DNA from: Tupaia tana
Lineage: Eukaryota; Chordata; Mammalia; Scandentia; Tupaiidae
Reading direction: 5' to 3'
Length of the DNA stretch: 64,000 nt
Assembly: GCA_026018925.1 (NCBI GenBank)
Contig: JAKSZU010000016.1
Coordinates: 1,736,001-1,800,000, forward strand
This document shows positions 9,730-19,882 of this stretch, piece by piece; positions within the stretch are counted from its first letter, which is position 1; every line of letters begins with the position of its first letter. The position numbers and the translations under genes are program-made. The notes beneath the pieces were generated by a model. That model was not told where the DNA came from, ran no database searches, and saw only the letters and a program-made list of their open reading frames with translations.

Positions 9730-10263
9730 TTTTTTTTTGAGAGAGAGTTTTGCTATAGGGCATGTGTGTTCAGCAGAGAAACAGAAAGAGAGAAATCCCC
9801 TCCAAGGAGGGATGGCCATGCTGTAATCCCTTTTCCATTCTCCTCTTGGGATTTTGGGCATGTATGCACGCATGCCAGGTGTGAGTTTTCATCTTCGGGG
9901 TCCAGGACTTGAACTGCGGTTGACTCTGTGGGAGTCCAGCGACATAACTATTTTTTTTTTTTTTTTGAGAGGTTTTCACTATAGGGCACGTGCACTCGCC
10001 AGACAGACAGAGAGAGACAGAGAGAGACAGAGAGACAGAAAGCGAGAAAGCACCCCCCATGGGGGATGGCCACGCCACAATCCCTTCTCCTCCATTCTCC
10101 TCTTGGGATCTTGGGCACGTACGCACATGCGCCTGGCGTGAGTTTTAAGCCACCGGGTCCAGGACATGAACCGCGGTCGACTACGTGGGAGTCCAGCGAC
10201 ATAGCCATTACGCCAACTGCTGGTTCCCCAGCAACATAACTATTATGCCATCTGCCGGTCCTG
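9730..10263 (-). mobile_element. Family A SINE split by a second family A SINE
   Basis: The outer copy occupies 9730-9952 and 10229-10263. The inner copy sits in its tRNA-like head, so the head 'attatgccatctgccggtcc' appears only after the inner element. The duplication of outer sequence is 'cagcgacataactatt' at 9937-9952 and 'cagcaacataactatt' at 10229-10244. Confidence 0.88.
9953..10228 (-). mobile_element. Inner family A SINE
   Basis: Complete younger copy inserted in the outer SINE in the same orientation, with a T-run, a tandem GA-rich section and the head 'cgccaactgctggttccc'. Confidence 0.9.
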
Positions 10264-10409
10264 GCATCCATTCTGAGTTTTTCTAAATAATACACCCCAG
10301 TCCTTCTTGATTAAAAATTCCCATATTTACCTGTAGCTCTGAAGCTGAGCAGAAAAATCTAGCAATGTGCAGAAGATTAAGTTGCTCCATTTATGGAGAT
10401 GCAATTTAA

Positions 10410-10643
10410 AAATTTTATTATTATTATTTTGCCATAGGGCAGAATGCTTGTGGAAAGAGAGAGAGAAATCTTCCACCAGGGGAGATGGTCATGCCACAGT
10501 TGCTTATCCTCCATTCTCTGGGGATTTGGGGCATGTATGTGCACACATGTGCGTCCAGTGTGATTTTCAAGCTGCCAAGTCTGGGACTCAAACTGTCAAA
10601 TTTGCCACATGGGACCTAGAGCCTTAACCTCCATGCCACTTAC
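10410..10643 (-). mobile_element. Old family A SINE, split near its head
   Basis: Degenerate copy ('gccatagggcagaatgc', 'tccattctctggggattt', 'ctgggactcaaactgtc'). Its head end 'ctccatgccacttat' is duplicated at 10629-10643 and 10917-10931 around the next SINE. Confidence 0.8.
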
Positions 10644-10916
10644 TATTATTATTATTTTTATTTTTTTGGAGAGGTTTTTGCTACAGGGCGCGTGCGCTCG
10701 CCAGACAGACAGAGAGAGACACAGAGACAGAAAGTGAGAAATCACCCCCTGGGGGGATGGCCACGCCACAATCCCTTCTCCTCCATTCTCCTCTCAGGAT
10801 CTTGGGCACGCACACACACGCACCTGGCGTGAGTTTAAGCCACTGGATCTGGGACTTGAACCGCAGTCGACTATGTGGGAGTCCAGCGACATAGCCACTA
10901 CACTAACTGCTGGTCC
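10644..10916 (-). mobile_element. Family A SINE inserted in an older SINE
   Basis: Young copy with the duplication 'ctccatgccactta', taken from the older SINE's head. Confidence 0.9.
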
Positions 10917-10949
10917 CTCCATGCCACTTATTGACCCTATAAAGACACT

Positions 10950-10951
<2 letters not shown>

Positions 10952-10994
<43 letters not shown>

Positions 10995-11509
10995 GAGTGT
11001 TTTGCTATAGGTCATGTGTGTTTGCTGGAGAGACAGAGAGAGACAGAGAGACAGAAAGTGATCCCCAGGAGAGATGGTCATGTCGCAGTCCCTTCTCCTC
11101 TATTCTCCTCTTGCGGTCTTAGGCACACAAGCACATGCACCCAGCATGAATTTTTTTTGGAGAGTTTTTTTTTTTTTTTTTTGCTATAGGGCTCGTGCGC
11201 TTGCCAGAAAGACAGAGAGAGACAGAGAGACAGAAAGTGAGAAATCACCCCCCAGGGGGCATGGCCATGCTGCAATCCCTTCTCTTCCATTCTCCTCTCA
11301 GGAGCATGGGCATGCATGCATACGTGCCTGGAGTGAGTTTAAGCCACTGGGTCCAGGACTCGAACTACGGTAGACTACATGGGAATCCAGTGACGTAGCT
11401 GTTACGCCAGCTGTTGGTCCTGCGCCCAGTGTGAGTTTTAAGCTGCTGGGTCTGGGACTTGAACTGCAGCTGACAATGTGTGAGTCCAGCGATGTAACCT
11501 GTTGGTCCC
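10952..11509 (-). mobile_element. Family A SINE split by another family A SINE
   Basis: The outer copy covers 10952-11153 and 11422-11509, beginning with an unusually long T-run (about 40) at 10952-10991. The split lies in the body. The flanks 'gcacccagcatgaattt' and 'gcgcccagtgtgagttt' are the duplicated target, now differing at several transitions. Confidence 0.85.
11154..11421 (-). mobile_element. Inner family A SINE
   Basis: Complete copy, T-run to the head 'cgccagctgttggtcc', inside the outer copy. It is the second of three SINE-in-SINE pairs with clear duplications between 9.7 and 12.2 kb. Confidence 0.85.
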
Positions 11510-11710
11510 AAAAGACACAGTTCTAAAATTTTTTTTAGAAATTTTTCCCCTAGAGACACATGTGCTCATCAGAGAGAGAGAGACAGAGAGAGACAGAGAG
11601 GGAAAGTGAAAAATCACCACCCCACAAGGGGGCTGGCCATGCTGCAATCTCTTCTCATTCATTCTCCTGGGATTTTGCATATGAACACACACATGTCTGG
11701 CATGATTTTC

Positions 11711-11838
11711 TCCCTTCCTTTCTCTTCTCTTCTTCTCCTCCCCCCTCCCCTCCCCTCCTCTTCCTTTTCCTTCCTTCCTCCCTCCCTCCCTCCCTCCCTC
11801 CCTCCCTCCCTCCCTCCCTCCCTTCCTTCCTTCCTTCC
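11711..11838. repeat. Pyrimidine-rich (CCCT)n/(CCTT)n microsatellite
   Basis: Uninterrupted CCCT units with TTCC units beside them, derived from the tail of the inner SINE. The complement is GGGA/GGAA. Confidence 0.95.
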
Positions 11839-12083
11839 ATTCATTTTTGCCATAGGGTGCATGTGCTTGTTGGAGAGACAAAGAGACAGAGGACCAGGAA
11901 TGGAGAAATCACCCCCCGGGGGGGATGGTCACACTGCAATCCCTTCTCCATTCTCCTCTTGGGATTTTGGGCAGGTACGCACATTTACACGGTGTGAGTT
12001 TTAAGCCACCAGGTCCAGGACTCGAACCGCAGTCAACTACATGGAAGTCCAGCAACAAAACCATGACACCATCTGCTGGTCTC
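11711..12083 (-). mobile_element. Inner family A SINE with expanded tail
   Basis: The tail side of this reverse copy is about 125 bp of C/T simple repeat, including CCCT and CCTT blocks (11711-11838), so the A-tail has become a purine tetranucleotide repeat. The body and head follow normally to 'accatctgctggtctc'. Confidence 0.88.
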
Positions 12084-12178
12084 CTGGCATGATTTTCAAG
12101 CCACCAGGTCTGGGACTAGAACTATCGTTGGCTATGTGGAAGCCCAGCACAGTAACCACTACACCATCTCTGGCTTCC

Positions 12179-12650
12179 TAAAGACGCATTTTAAAATCCA
12201 ACTCTTTTCTAAGAAGCGATTTTACTTATCTCACGGCTGTGTAAAAGAACACCAAGTGAAGTCAGGCTCTCTGGCTAACTGGCTCTATCCTAAAGTCAGT
12301 AGTGGGATGACACAAATCTCATTTGTAAAGGTGGTTTTTCTCAAATCACTAGAAATTCTTAGGAAAGTGACTGGCTTAAATCTGTATGACTGGCCTCACC
12401 TCCAACCATCCAGTATTTCTGTTTTGTGACTTTGAAATGTAAATTTTTTACTGAGTTAAGAGCCATGGCTTTGAAATTGCAAATTTAGGGTTGGACCAGG
12501 TAGCCAAAAAATTGGTAGTTTAAAGAAAGGAAAAAAATTGGTGAGTACAGGCCTTTTGAGCCACTCTCTCTGTCCACTGAGACCCTTTCCTACTCTCAGG
12601 AGTGTACTTGCACTTAAGAAACTACTTTTCTTTAAAAAAAAAAATGAATT
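12179..12650. other. Unassigned stretch
   Basis: No SINE, L1, LTR or array landmark. A 97-codon open frame starts at 12136 inside the SINE, and its product resembles nothing I know, so I do not call it a gene. Confidence 0.5.
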
Positions 12651-12930
12651 GGGACCAGCAGTTAGCGTAATGGCTAAGTTGCTGGACTCCCACGTAGTCC
12701 ACCACAGTTCAAGTCCTGGACCCGGTGGCTTAAACTCACGCTGGGCACATGTGTGTGCGTGCCCAAGATCCCGAGAGGAGAATGGAGGAGAAGGGATTGT
12801 GGCGTGGCCATCCCCCCCTGGGGGTGATTTCTCTTTTTCTCTCTCTCTGTCTCTTTCTGGCAAGCACAGGCACCCTATAACAAAAAACTCTCCAAAAAAA
12901 AAAAAAAAAAAAAAAAAAAAAGAAAAAAGA
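12651..12930 (+). mobile_element. Family A SINE
   Basis: Forward copy starting 'gggaccagcagttagcgtaa', with the body 'gtgcccaagatcccgagagg' and ending in about 25 A. It shows the family's forward reading order clearly. Confidence 0.92.
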
Positions 12931-12974
12931 AATTGGTAAGTATATTTAAAAGAAACGTATGGTGGATATGTGGT

Positions 12975-13125
12975 GTCGGCAGGTGGAGTGGTAATTAAAG
13001 GCGCTGCACTCCTACGTGGCTGACTGCGGTTCAAGTCTTGGACCTGGCAGGTTGCTGTCTCACTCTCTCTTGCTCTGTCCCTCTCTGGTCAAAACCAAAT
13101 AAATAAAGTTAAAAAATAATTCTTA
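12975..13125 (+). mobile_element. Family B SINE
   Basis: Forward copy 'ggtgtcggcaggtggagtgg' through 'ggttcaagtcttggacctgg' to 'ctggtcaaaaccaaataaat'. Confidence 0.85.
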
Positions 13126-13143
13126 AAGAAAATATGTATGTGT

Positions 13144-13408
13144 CTTTTTTTTCCTTAGAGATTTTTGCTATACGGCATGTGCACTTGCCCGAGACACAGA
13201 GACTGAGAGGCAGAAAGTGAGAAACCAACCCCCGCCCCCCAGGAGGGATGGTCATGCTGCAATCCCTTCTTTTCCATTTTCCTCTTGGGATTTTGGGCAT
13301 GCACGTACATGCACCTGGTGTGAGTTTTAAGATGCTGGGTCTTGGACTCAACCTGTGGTCAACTATATGGGAGTCCAGTGATGTAACCATTATGCATCGG
13401 CTGGTCCC
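13144..13408 (-). mobile_element. Family A SINE, older
   Basis: Reverse copy, tail side 'cttagagatttttgctat', with the head shortened to 'tatgcatcggctggtccc'. Confidence 0.82.
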
Positions 13409-13435
13409 TGTATATACTGTTTTTAAGAAAGAGCC

Positions 13436-13675
13436 TTGGACCAGCAGGTGGCATAGCGGCCACATTGCTGGACTCTCACATGGCCGGCCGTGGTTTGGGA
13501 TCCAGTAGCTTGATGACCATGCTGCATGCGTGCCCATGATCCTGGGAGGAGAATGGAAGAGAAGCGATTGTGACCTGGCCATTTGCCTAGGAGGCAAGTT
13601 CTTACTTTCTCTCTAATTGTCTCTGTCTCTCTCCACCTGTGACCTAAGGCATAAACCTCTATAAAATAAAAAAAA
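13436..13675 (+). mobile_element. Family A SINE, older
   Basis: Forward copy with the head 'ttggaccagcaggtggcata', which resembles the family B head, and a family A body 'catgcgtgcccatgatcctg'. Confidence 0.78.
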
Positions 13676-13699
13676 GCTCTATCCAATTACCTTAGAAAA

Positions 13700-13955
13700 A
13701 ATTATTCTTATTTTTCTTATTTTTTCCCAGAGGGCACATGTGCTTACCAGAGAGGAAGGCGGGGGAGGAAGGAAGCGCTCTCCAGTGGTGCCTGACCCCC
13801 CTGCAGGCCCTTACCATCTTCACGTCCCTGTGGGATGTGGGCACCCCTGCACGTGCTCAGTGTGCTTTTCAAGCCACTGGGTCCGAGGTCCAGACCGTGC
13901 ACTTGGCCGTGTTCGACTTGGCTCTCTGAACCATGAGGTCAGGGACCAACCCAGG
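13700..13955 (-). mobile_element. Very old family A SINE
   Basis: Only blocks remain: 'agagggcacatgtgcttacc', 'cttttcaagccactgggtcc' and the head 'ctctgaaccatgagg'. It lies immediately outside the left duplication of the UBE2E retrocopy. Confidence 0.55.
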
Positions 13956-13971
13956 CAAAATTTTAGGAGCA

Positions 13972-13990
13972 TTTAAAATATAATCTTTTT
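13972..13990. repeat. Target-site duplication, 3' side of the UBE2E retrocopy
   Basis: 'tttaaaatataatcttttt' here pairs with 'tttaaaatataattttttg' at 24808-24826. The first 13 bases are identical. Confidence 0.85.
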
Positions 13991-14549
13991 GTTTGTTTGT
14001 TTGTTTGTTTTTAATGCTGTTTGTTAGCATAGTAACAAATGCAGACGGAAATAGTCCACAGCATAGATCCAATGCCCTGAGCGACTTCTATCCCACGCCT
14101 GGCAGTTATAGCTTGAGGAACTTCACTACGGGTTTCTCAAGTTCTGATCCTAACCTGTAGTCTTTGTATAATGAAGTAGATTGGCATATAAAATAAAATA
14201 CATGAACTACTCATTCCTGTGTGATGTCTTCCGTGTCTGTTTTGTATAGATAAGATGAGAATCTTTAAAAACTCTGCTAAATATCAATATTTCCCTTCTA
14301 AGGAGGGAAAGCAAATTCCAATTTTTTTAAAAACACCAAAAGCATGTAGTCTTAGAGGGACTACATAGCCACGTGTGTGACTGTACAAAATTAAGCTGTT
14401 TTAAATTTACAAACGCAGCAATTGAGGCCAATGTCTGAGTGCATTTTTTTCCTGTACTACATTTCAGCTAATATTACAGACCTAATGACAGTTATAAAAG
14501 CTGCTATTACCAGTTCTATCTACTGTAGCAAGATACCTTAGGTTACAAC

Positions 14550-14640
14550 TGTAAGGAATGGGCCGACCTTGTGAGAAAATAGAAATGTAGAGCCTTCATT
14601 GGGAATGCTTCCAGACGAGGTTTGCTGGTGTGTGTGTGAA

Positions 14641-14693
<53 letters not shown>

Positions 14694-14985
14694 CAGAGAA
14701 GTCATGCCCTAGAGTAGGGTTTAGTGATCTTAGTGGTTTTTATAAGGGTATAGGAGGGGGAGTGTCTTAGAGGTAGAAACAGTCCAGTATGATAATGGTT
14801 TAGGGGAGAGCAGACTAGTGTGCCACGTAAGGTCTGGTGCCATGTGCAGAATAGAGTGTCGTGTGCTACATCCGGTTAGATCTGGGCTAACAGGTCTGAT
14901 GACAGACTAGATCCGGGTTGCATCAGCCGACTGTAGCGCGGCATCCAACTCCTACATCCAAACTGCTCAGGCCTCTGGCCTAATA
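14550..14985 (-). repeat. 3' LTR of the provirus
   Basis: 436 bp. On the plus strand it runs from 'tgtaaggaatgggccgacc' to 'ggcctctggcctaata', so the U3 end reads TA rather than TG. The polyadenylation signal is AATGAA (complement at 14595-14600). A GA microsatellite (14644-14688) enlarges R/U5. It visibly differs from the 5' LTR at many positions, so the insertion is old. Confidence 0.9.
14644..14688. repeat. (GA)n microsatellite in the 3' LTR
   Basis: About 22 GA units. The 5' LTR keeps a shorter run near 23011-23030, so it expanded after insertion. Confidence 0.9.
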
Positions 14986-15071
14986 CCCCGAGTGTTTGGT
15001 GTTATAGGGCGTCATTCAATCATTACTTCCTGCTGAGCTGGGGTGAAGAGGGGAAGTCGGGAGCTGGGGGC

Positions 15072-16990
15072 TCAGTGGGAACTCGTGTGTAGGGATGGAG
15101 CAGCATTTGGTTGACAGCCCCCCAGGAAACTTCTTGGATTTGACTTAGGAGGAACCTGAGGAAACAGGGTGTGAGCATGAAGAGAAGGCAGATGAGAATG
15201 AAAGGTCCTAAAATAGGGCAATCCAGGTGATGAGGGCAGAGTGCCCCCAGTCGGGAAAGAGAAGTGGGCCGTTGGGGCTGGTGCCGTAGATCTTCGCTTA
15301 GATGGCTGAGAACATTGACATTTCGTTCGACCAGTCCTGTCTTGTTGACGTAGTAGCAGCATTCTTCCCTGAGGAACAGACAAAACCTTTTCCTGCCACC
15401 AGTAGGTCTGTGGTGTATTGGTTTTGAAGAGCTACTCGGGCGACCAAAGTGATCTGTTACTGGAGGGAAGCCAGGGAGGCAGCCGAGGCCTCAGTGGCTA
15501 ACTGGGGTTTTCCCTCTAGGTCCGGGGAGGTGGAGACGCTGTGGGCTAATGCTCCCGCCCTCTGCAATTCTGGTGGCTACGAGGGAGGATGCTAGTGACA
15601 CGCCTACTCTGATGGGAAGGAAGACTGCTCTTTCAGTGTGGGAGTCCATAGAAGGGGAGGCCAGCAAGAAGAATTCAGCCTGACTGTAGAGGGTTGGCTG
15701 TGGGACTAGGGTTACTGGGAGACAAGGGAAAAGGGAGGAGGAGTTGATTATTTTGGTTAGGGTGCTGTTGCACCAAAAAAAGGTGTCCAGAGGGGTGCAG
15801 AGAAAAAAGGAGATTGGGATGGATTGGTTACACAAGGTGTCCAAAGGAGCCAATGAGGCGTTGGTGTAACATGCTGTCTGATCTAGTTGGCCTGTATTTC
15901 TGAACAATGGGATGTCAGAAACACAGAGAGGGGTAAGGGTCGGCTGTGAGGTGGTCCAGGAAACACTTGGGAAGGGGGTTATTGAAACCGACATGAGGGG
16001 ACCCTCGCCAAGGGAGGCACAAAGAAAACAGTCTGAGAAATGCCCATCTCTGTGGAGTCGAGGAGGAGGGCTCCTTGTTGGACTAAGGATAGCCAGGAAA
16101 ATAGGTCTGTCTTACCTACCTGTCCAGCGTGTATTGATTAGGGAAACTTCATGGCTCTGAATGTTTGTTGATTGGTCTTTTAGTTGGTCGATGGTTTCAG
16201 GGACTACTCTGGTGTAAGTCCATTAAATCTGTGTGGCCCCTGATGGGGAATAACTGGTGGACCAGGGATAGACTTTTACCCAGACTCCTTTTACCTACCT
16301 ATCATCCCAAGGGTCCTTGATGTTGAGGTAGATCTGTCCTCGACCATTGGTGGTAAGGAGGTAAGTGTCTTGTAGTTTGCTGCGGGAGTCTAGTTGAATG
16401 ACATGAATACGGCAGGGACTGTAAGGGCAACCCCCCAGGTATCTACCCACCAATCACAACAGGATTCTTTGGTCTGATCAAAGGTAAAGCAAAGGGTCAG
16501 GTTGGACCATCCCTGGGTGACTGAGCACATTTTGGCAAAGAAGATGGGGATGGAGACCCGTGACTGACAGCCATGTGATTAGCAGTCCCTGGTGGCCAGG
16601 AAGTAGGTGTGGGTGTGACCTGCAGACACCCGGGATTTTTTTTTGTTTTGGAGAGGTTTTTGCTATAGGGCGTGTGTGCTCTCCAGAAAGACAGAGACAG
16701 AGAGACAGAAAGTGAGAAATCACCCCCCAGGGGGGATGGCCATGCCACAATCCCTTCTCCTCCATTCTCCTCTCAGGATCTTGCGCACACATGCACACGT
16801 GCCTGGCGTGAGTTTAAGCCACTGGATCTGGGACTTGAACCGTGGTTGACTACATGGGAGTCCAGTGACGTAGCCATTATGCTATCTGCTGGTCTCAGGA
16901 CTCTTGTATATAAAAATGCCAGCAAAAAGAGGGGCTAGAGGTTAGCCACCCTGGGGGGAGGAAGAGGAAGAGTAGGAGAATGAGGAGTTT
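15072..16990 (-). pseudogene. Degraded retroviral env
   Basis: Surface plus transmembrane envelope remains, in more than one frame. From the 5' side: a hydrophobic leader near 16985-16935 (LLLFLFLPPGWL), then a SINE at 16636-16895, then surface-subunit sequence with N-glycosylation sites (CNST, NSSS) in the frame 15994-15491. A hydrophobic fusion-peptide-like stretch (VGVSLASSLVA) is at about 15620-15580. The CX6CC motif of class I transmembrane subunits (CLFLREECC) is near 15382-15350. A hydrophobic anchor (ILICLLFML) is near 15220-15150. Stops, a frame change and the SINE prevent any full-length product. Confidence 0.8.
16636..16895 (-). mobile_element. Family A SINE inside env
   Basis: Complete copy 'tttggagaggtttttgctat' to 'tatgctatctgctggtctc'. 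It interrupts env just after the leader and so is younger than the provirus. Confidence 0.9.
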
Positions 16991-18100
16991 TCAGGGGAAA
17001 CCTGGTGAGATGGTTTTGTGGATCCCCAAACCTGAGATTTCCAGGTTTCTCGCCCATTTGAGGCGAGAGATATGGTACCAAGAGGGTTGTTCCAAAAGCT
17101 TAGCCTCTGGGGGTGGTGAGGCTGACGGTGTGAGGTCCCATCAAGTTCTAACGAGCGGTGGTGGAGTTCTTTTAGTAGCACACTGTCCCCGGCTGAGGGG
17201 CCAGGTAAGCACTCTGAGACCGAGGTGGACGGAGTGAGGGTTGGGAGGACCCAGTTGGCGTGTTCATGGAGCAGCTGGCGGAGGAGAGAGAGATAAGGAA
17301 GGCATGATGCTAAAGGGGGAAGCTGGACCAGGAGATCGTGGTAAATGAGAAAGGACCTATTGTATAGGATTTCGAATGGGCTTAGGCCCGTGGGATTCCA
17401 GGTGGCCACCTGCAGGCGAGTGAGGGCTCGAGGAGGAGCTCAGGCCAGGAGAAATGGAGCTCTAGGGAGAGTTTGGTGAGATGATCCTTTGGAAGGCCAT
17501 TGGCCCTTTCACCCTTACCTGAGGATTGGGGGTGCTAAGGACTGTGGAGTTCCTAGGAGATTTCGAGGAATTTGGAGACCAGTTGGATGACTCTGGAAGT
17601 GAAGGCTGGCCCATTGTCGGACTGGATGGTTGCTGGAAGGCCAAAGCGTGGTATGATTGCTCCAGGAGGACAGCTGTGACTGTGTTGGCCTTCTCCTTTG
17701 AGGCAGGGACGGCCTCAGTCCAACCTGAAAAGGTGTCTACTAGAGTAAGGAGGTATTGGAAGGTTTTATGTCTGGGCTATGAGTGAAGTCAACCTGCCAG
17801 TCCTCGCCTGATTGGTGGCTGTAGAATTGGTGAGTGGCGACCGTGGGTGTAGGCCACCTTGGGGGCTGATGGCTGAGCTGTGGAGCATGTCTGCTGTATA
17901 TGCTGAGGGGCCTGTGGAGTCCTGGATAATGAAAGAGGGGCTCAAGGAAGTGGAGCAGTGCTTTTGGGGCAATGTGTAGAGACTGGTGGACTTCTGTGAG
18001 GATGGCAGAGGCTTGTTGTTGGAGGAGAGTGATTTTGTTATGGAGGAAAATTCACCCCTTTTCCCCAGCTGTTCCCCTGCATGAGAGGAGGTCTGCCCAT
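16960..18100 (-). pseudogene. Degraded retroviral integrase region of pol
   Basis: C-terminal half: TGLSPFEILYNRSFL, SLLRQLLHEHANWVLP and GDSVLLKEL near 17409-17150 match the C-terminal part of gamma-type integrases. The catalytic core lies upstream at about 17800-17470 in pieces. One frame gives a FSGWTEAVPASKEKA-like block, and the neighbouring frame holds the expected SDNGPAF-type block, now shifted. No continuous frame spans the core. The N-terminal zinc-binding region is interrupted by the SINE at 18104. Confidence 0.75.
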
Positions 18101-18103
18101 TCT

Positions 18104-18366
18104 TTTTTTTTTTTTTTTTTTGAGATTTTTGCTATAGGGTGCATGCGCTCGCCAGACAGACAGAGACATAGAGACAGAAAGCGAGAAATCACCCCCCAGG
18201 GGGGATGGTCATGCCGCAATCCCTTCTCCTCCATTCTCCTCTCGGGATCTTGGGCACGCATGCACACGCGCCCGGCGTGAGTTTTAAGTCACCTGGTCTG
18301 GGACGCGAACTGCAGTCGACTACGTGGCAGTCCAGCGACATAGCCATTATGCTAACTGCTGGTTCC
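18104..18366 (-). mobile_element. Family A SINE inside pol
   Basis: Complete CpG-rich copy. Flanks 'gcccattctt' and 'ctccattctt' form an imperfect duplication. Confidence 0.9.
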
Positions 18367-18436
18367 CTCCATTCTTCATGGGAATAAAGAGGTTTAGTTG
18401 GAGAGGTAAGGAAGAAGACTGGCACTGGGTGTTTTT

Positions 18437-18687
18437 TTTGGAGAGGTTTTTTGCTATAGGGCACGTGCACTCACCAGAAGGACAGAGAGAGACAGAGACA
18501 GAAAGCGAGAAATCACCTCCCAGGGGGATGGCCACGCCGCAGTCCCTTCTCCTCCATTCTCCTCTCAGGATCTTGGGCACGCACGCACACGCGCCCAGCA
18601 TGAGTTTTAAGCCACCAGGTCTGGGATGCGAACCGCGGTCGACTATGTGGGAGTCCAGCGACATAGCCATTACGCTAACTGCTGGTC
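18437..18687 (-). mobile_element. Family A SINE inside pol
   Basis: Complete CpG-rich copy with the duplication 'ctggcactgggtgttttt' (18419-18436) and 'ctggtactgggtgttttt' (18688-18705), one difference. Confidence 0.93.
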
Positions 18688-18689
18688 CT

Positions 18690-19680
18690 GGTACTGGGTG
18701 TTTTTAAGTGTGAGGCTACAGGCTACTGCGTTACCTCGGGAGTTACCGATCCTCACTGGGTCAGTTGAGCCCTGGTGGCCCCGGCAGTGGACTGTGCGAC
18801 CTCTGCTGGGAGCTGGACGGCCTCTAGGAGTTTTGTTCTAAGAGTTCCATTAAGGACTGGTGAGTCCTTAGTCATGAGGAAGCCCTGTTCTTTCCAGAGG
18901 GCAGAGTGAGAGTGGGCAATAAGGAAGAAGTGTTTGGAATCAGTGTAGATACTGACTCATCGGCCCTTTGAGAGAGTGAGGGCGCGAGTAAGGGCTCTGA
19001 GCTCAGCCTTTCGGGATGTGGTACCTTTTGGGAGACAGGGCGCCTTGACAGTGGCAGAGGGAGAGACTACCGCACACGCTGCCTGGTGACAGCCATCGGA
19101 CCCAACCACCGAGCTGCCGTCAACAGAAAGAATGCGGTCAGGATTGGACAGAGGTATACTGAACAGTCCTTGTGAGGGGAGGCAAGGGTTTAGACAACTT
19201 GAGGGCAAGAGTGACGGGGGTAGGCAGAGTGATTGGCAGAGGAAGCAAGGTGGATGAGTGGCGAGGAGGAGAAGAGTGGAGGGAGAGCAGGATTGTCCGT
19301 GAAAAGTAAACGGAAATCCTGAACCTGTGATGGCCCAAGGAGAGAGAGCAGTGGCTGAGGAGGTCCTTAGGTGGTGGGAAGAGAAGACGGACGGGTCTGT
19401 GCTAAGGTGAGTTGAGGGATTCTCTTGTGAGTATGGCAGCAGCCGCCAGAGCTCTCAGACAGGGCTGCCACCCCTGGACCCTAGGGTCTAGCTGTCTAGA
19501 CAGGAAGGCCAATGGGTGGTAGCTGGGGCCGACGGGTTGTGCAAGAAGTCTAGTTGCAACCCCCTGTTGTTCATCAGTGAAGAGGTGGAAAGGATGTGTT
19601 GGATTGGGGAGTGAAAGGGGACATGAGGAAACCAGGGTGTCTCGAAGGGCCATAAGCACTTTATGAACAGTGGTAGGCAA
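18690..19680 (-). pseudogene. Degraded RT connection and RNase H region of pol
   Basis: The frame 19680-19402 holds the RT connection block (FHLFTDEQQGVATRLLAQ, then LAFLSRQLDP). The frame 19208-18957 holds RNase H with VDGSS and KAELRALTRAL, the blocks that carry the first acidic residue and the helix with the conserved Glu. The frame changes between these pieces, and stops follow RNase H. Confidence 0.78.
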
Positions 19681-19882
19681 GGTAAGGGGTCTGTTGGAAT
19701 TGTTTCGGCTGCAGCAGATAGTGGTTTAGTGAGGAGGGTGAAGTTAGGGACCCATTGGTGGAAGGAGCCCTCTAGGCCATGGCAGGAAAGGATTTTGTCT
19801 GCTGTGGTAGGGGACTGGAGACTGCGGATGAGCTCCGTACGGTCGGATGTAAGTGTTTTGGTGGTTGGGGTAAGGGAGGTCC

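Larger units (their letters stand above)
11530..12178 (-). mobile_element. Family A SINE split by a third SINE
   Basis: The outer copy covers 11530-11710 and 12084-12178, with its head 'cactacaccatctctggc' after the inner element. The duplication is 'ctggcatgattttc' at 11697-11710 and 12084-12097, a perfect match. Confidence 0.88.

Noticed and set aside
11438-11881. Long open frames over the pyrimidine-rich repeat (Gly/Arg/Glu-rich or Pro/Ser-rich)
   Set aside because: A tetranucleotide repeat has no stops in several frames. The frames are products of SINE tails, not genes.
12456-13034. 192-codon minus-strand frame
   Set aside because: Its middle is antisense translation of a family A SINE and its poly-A. 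There is no protein family and no conservation to support it.
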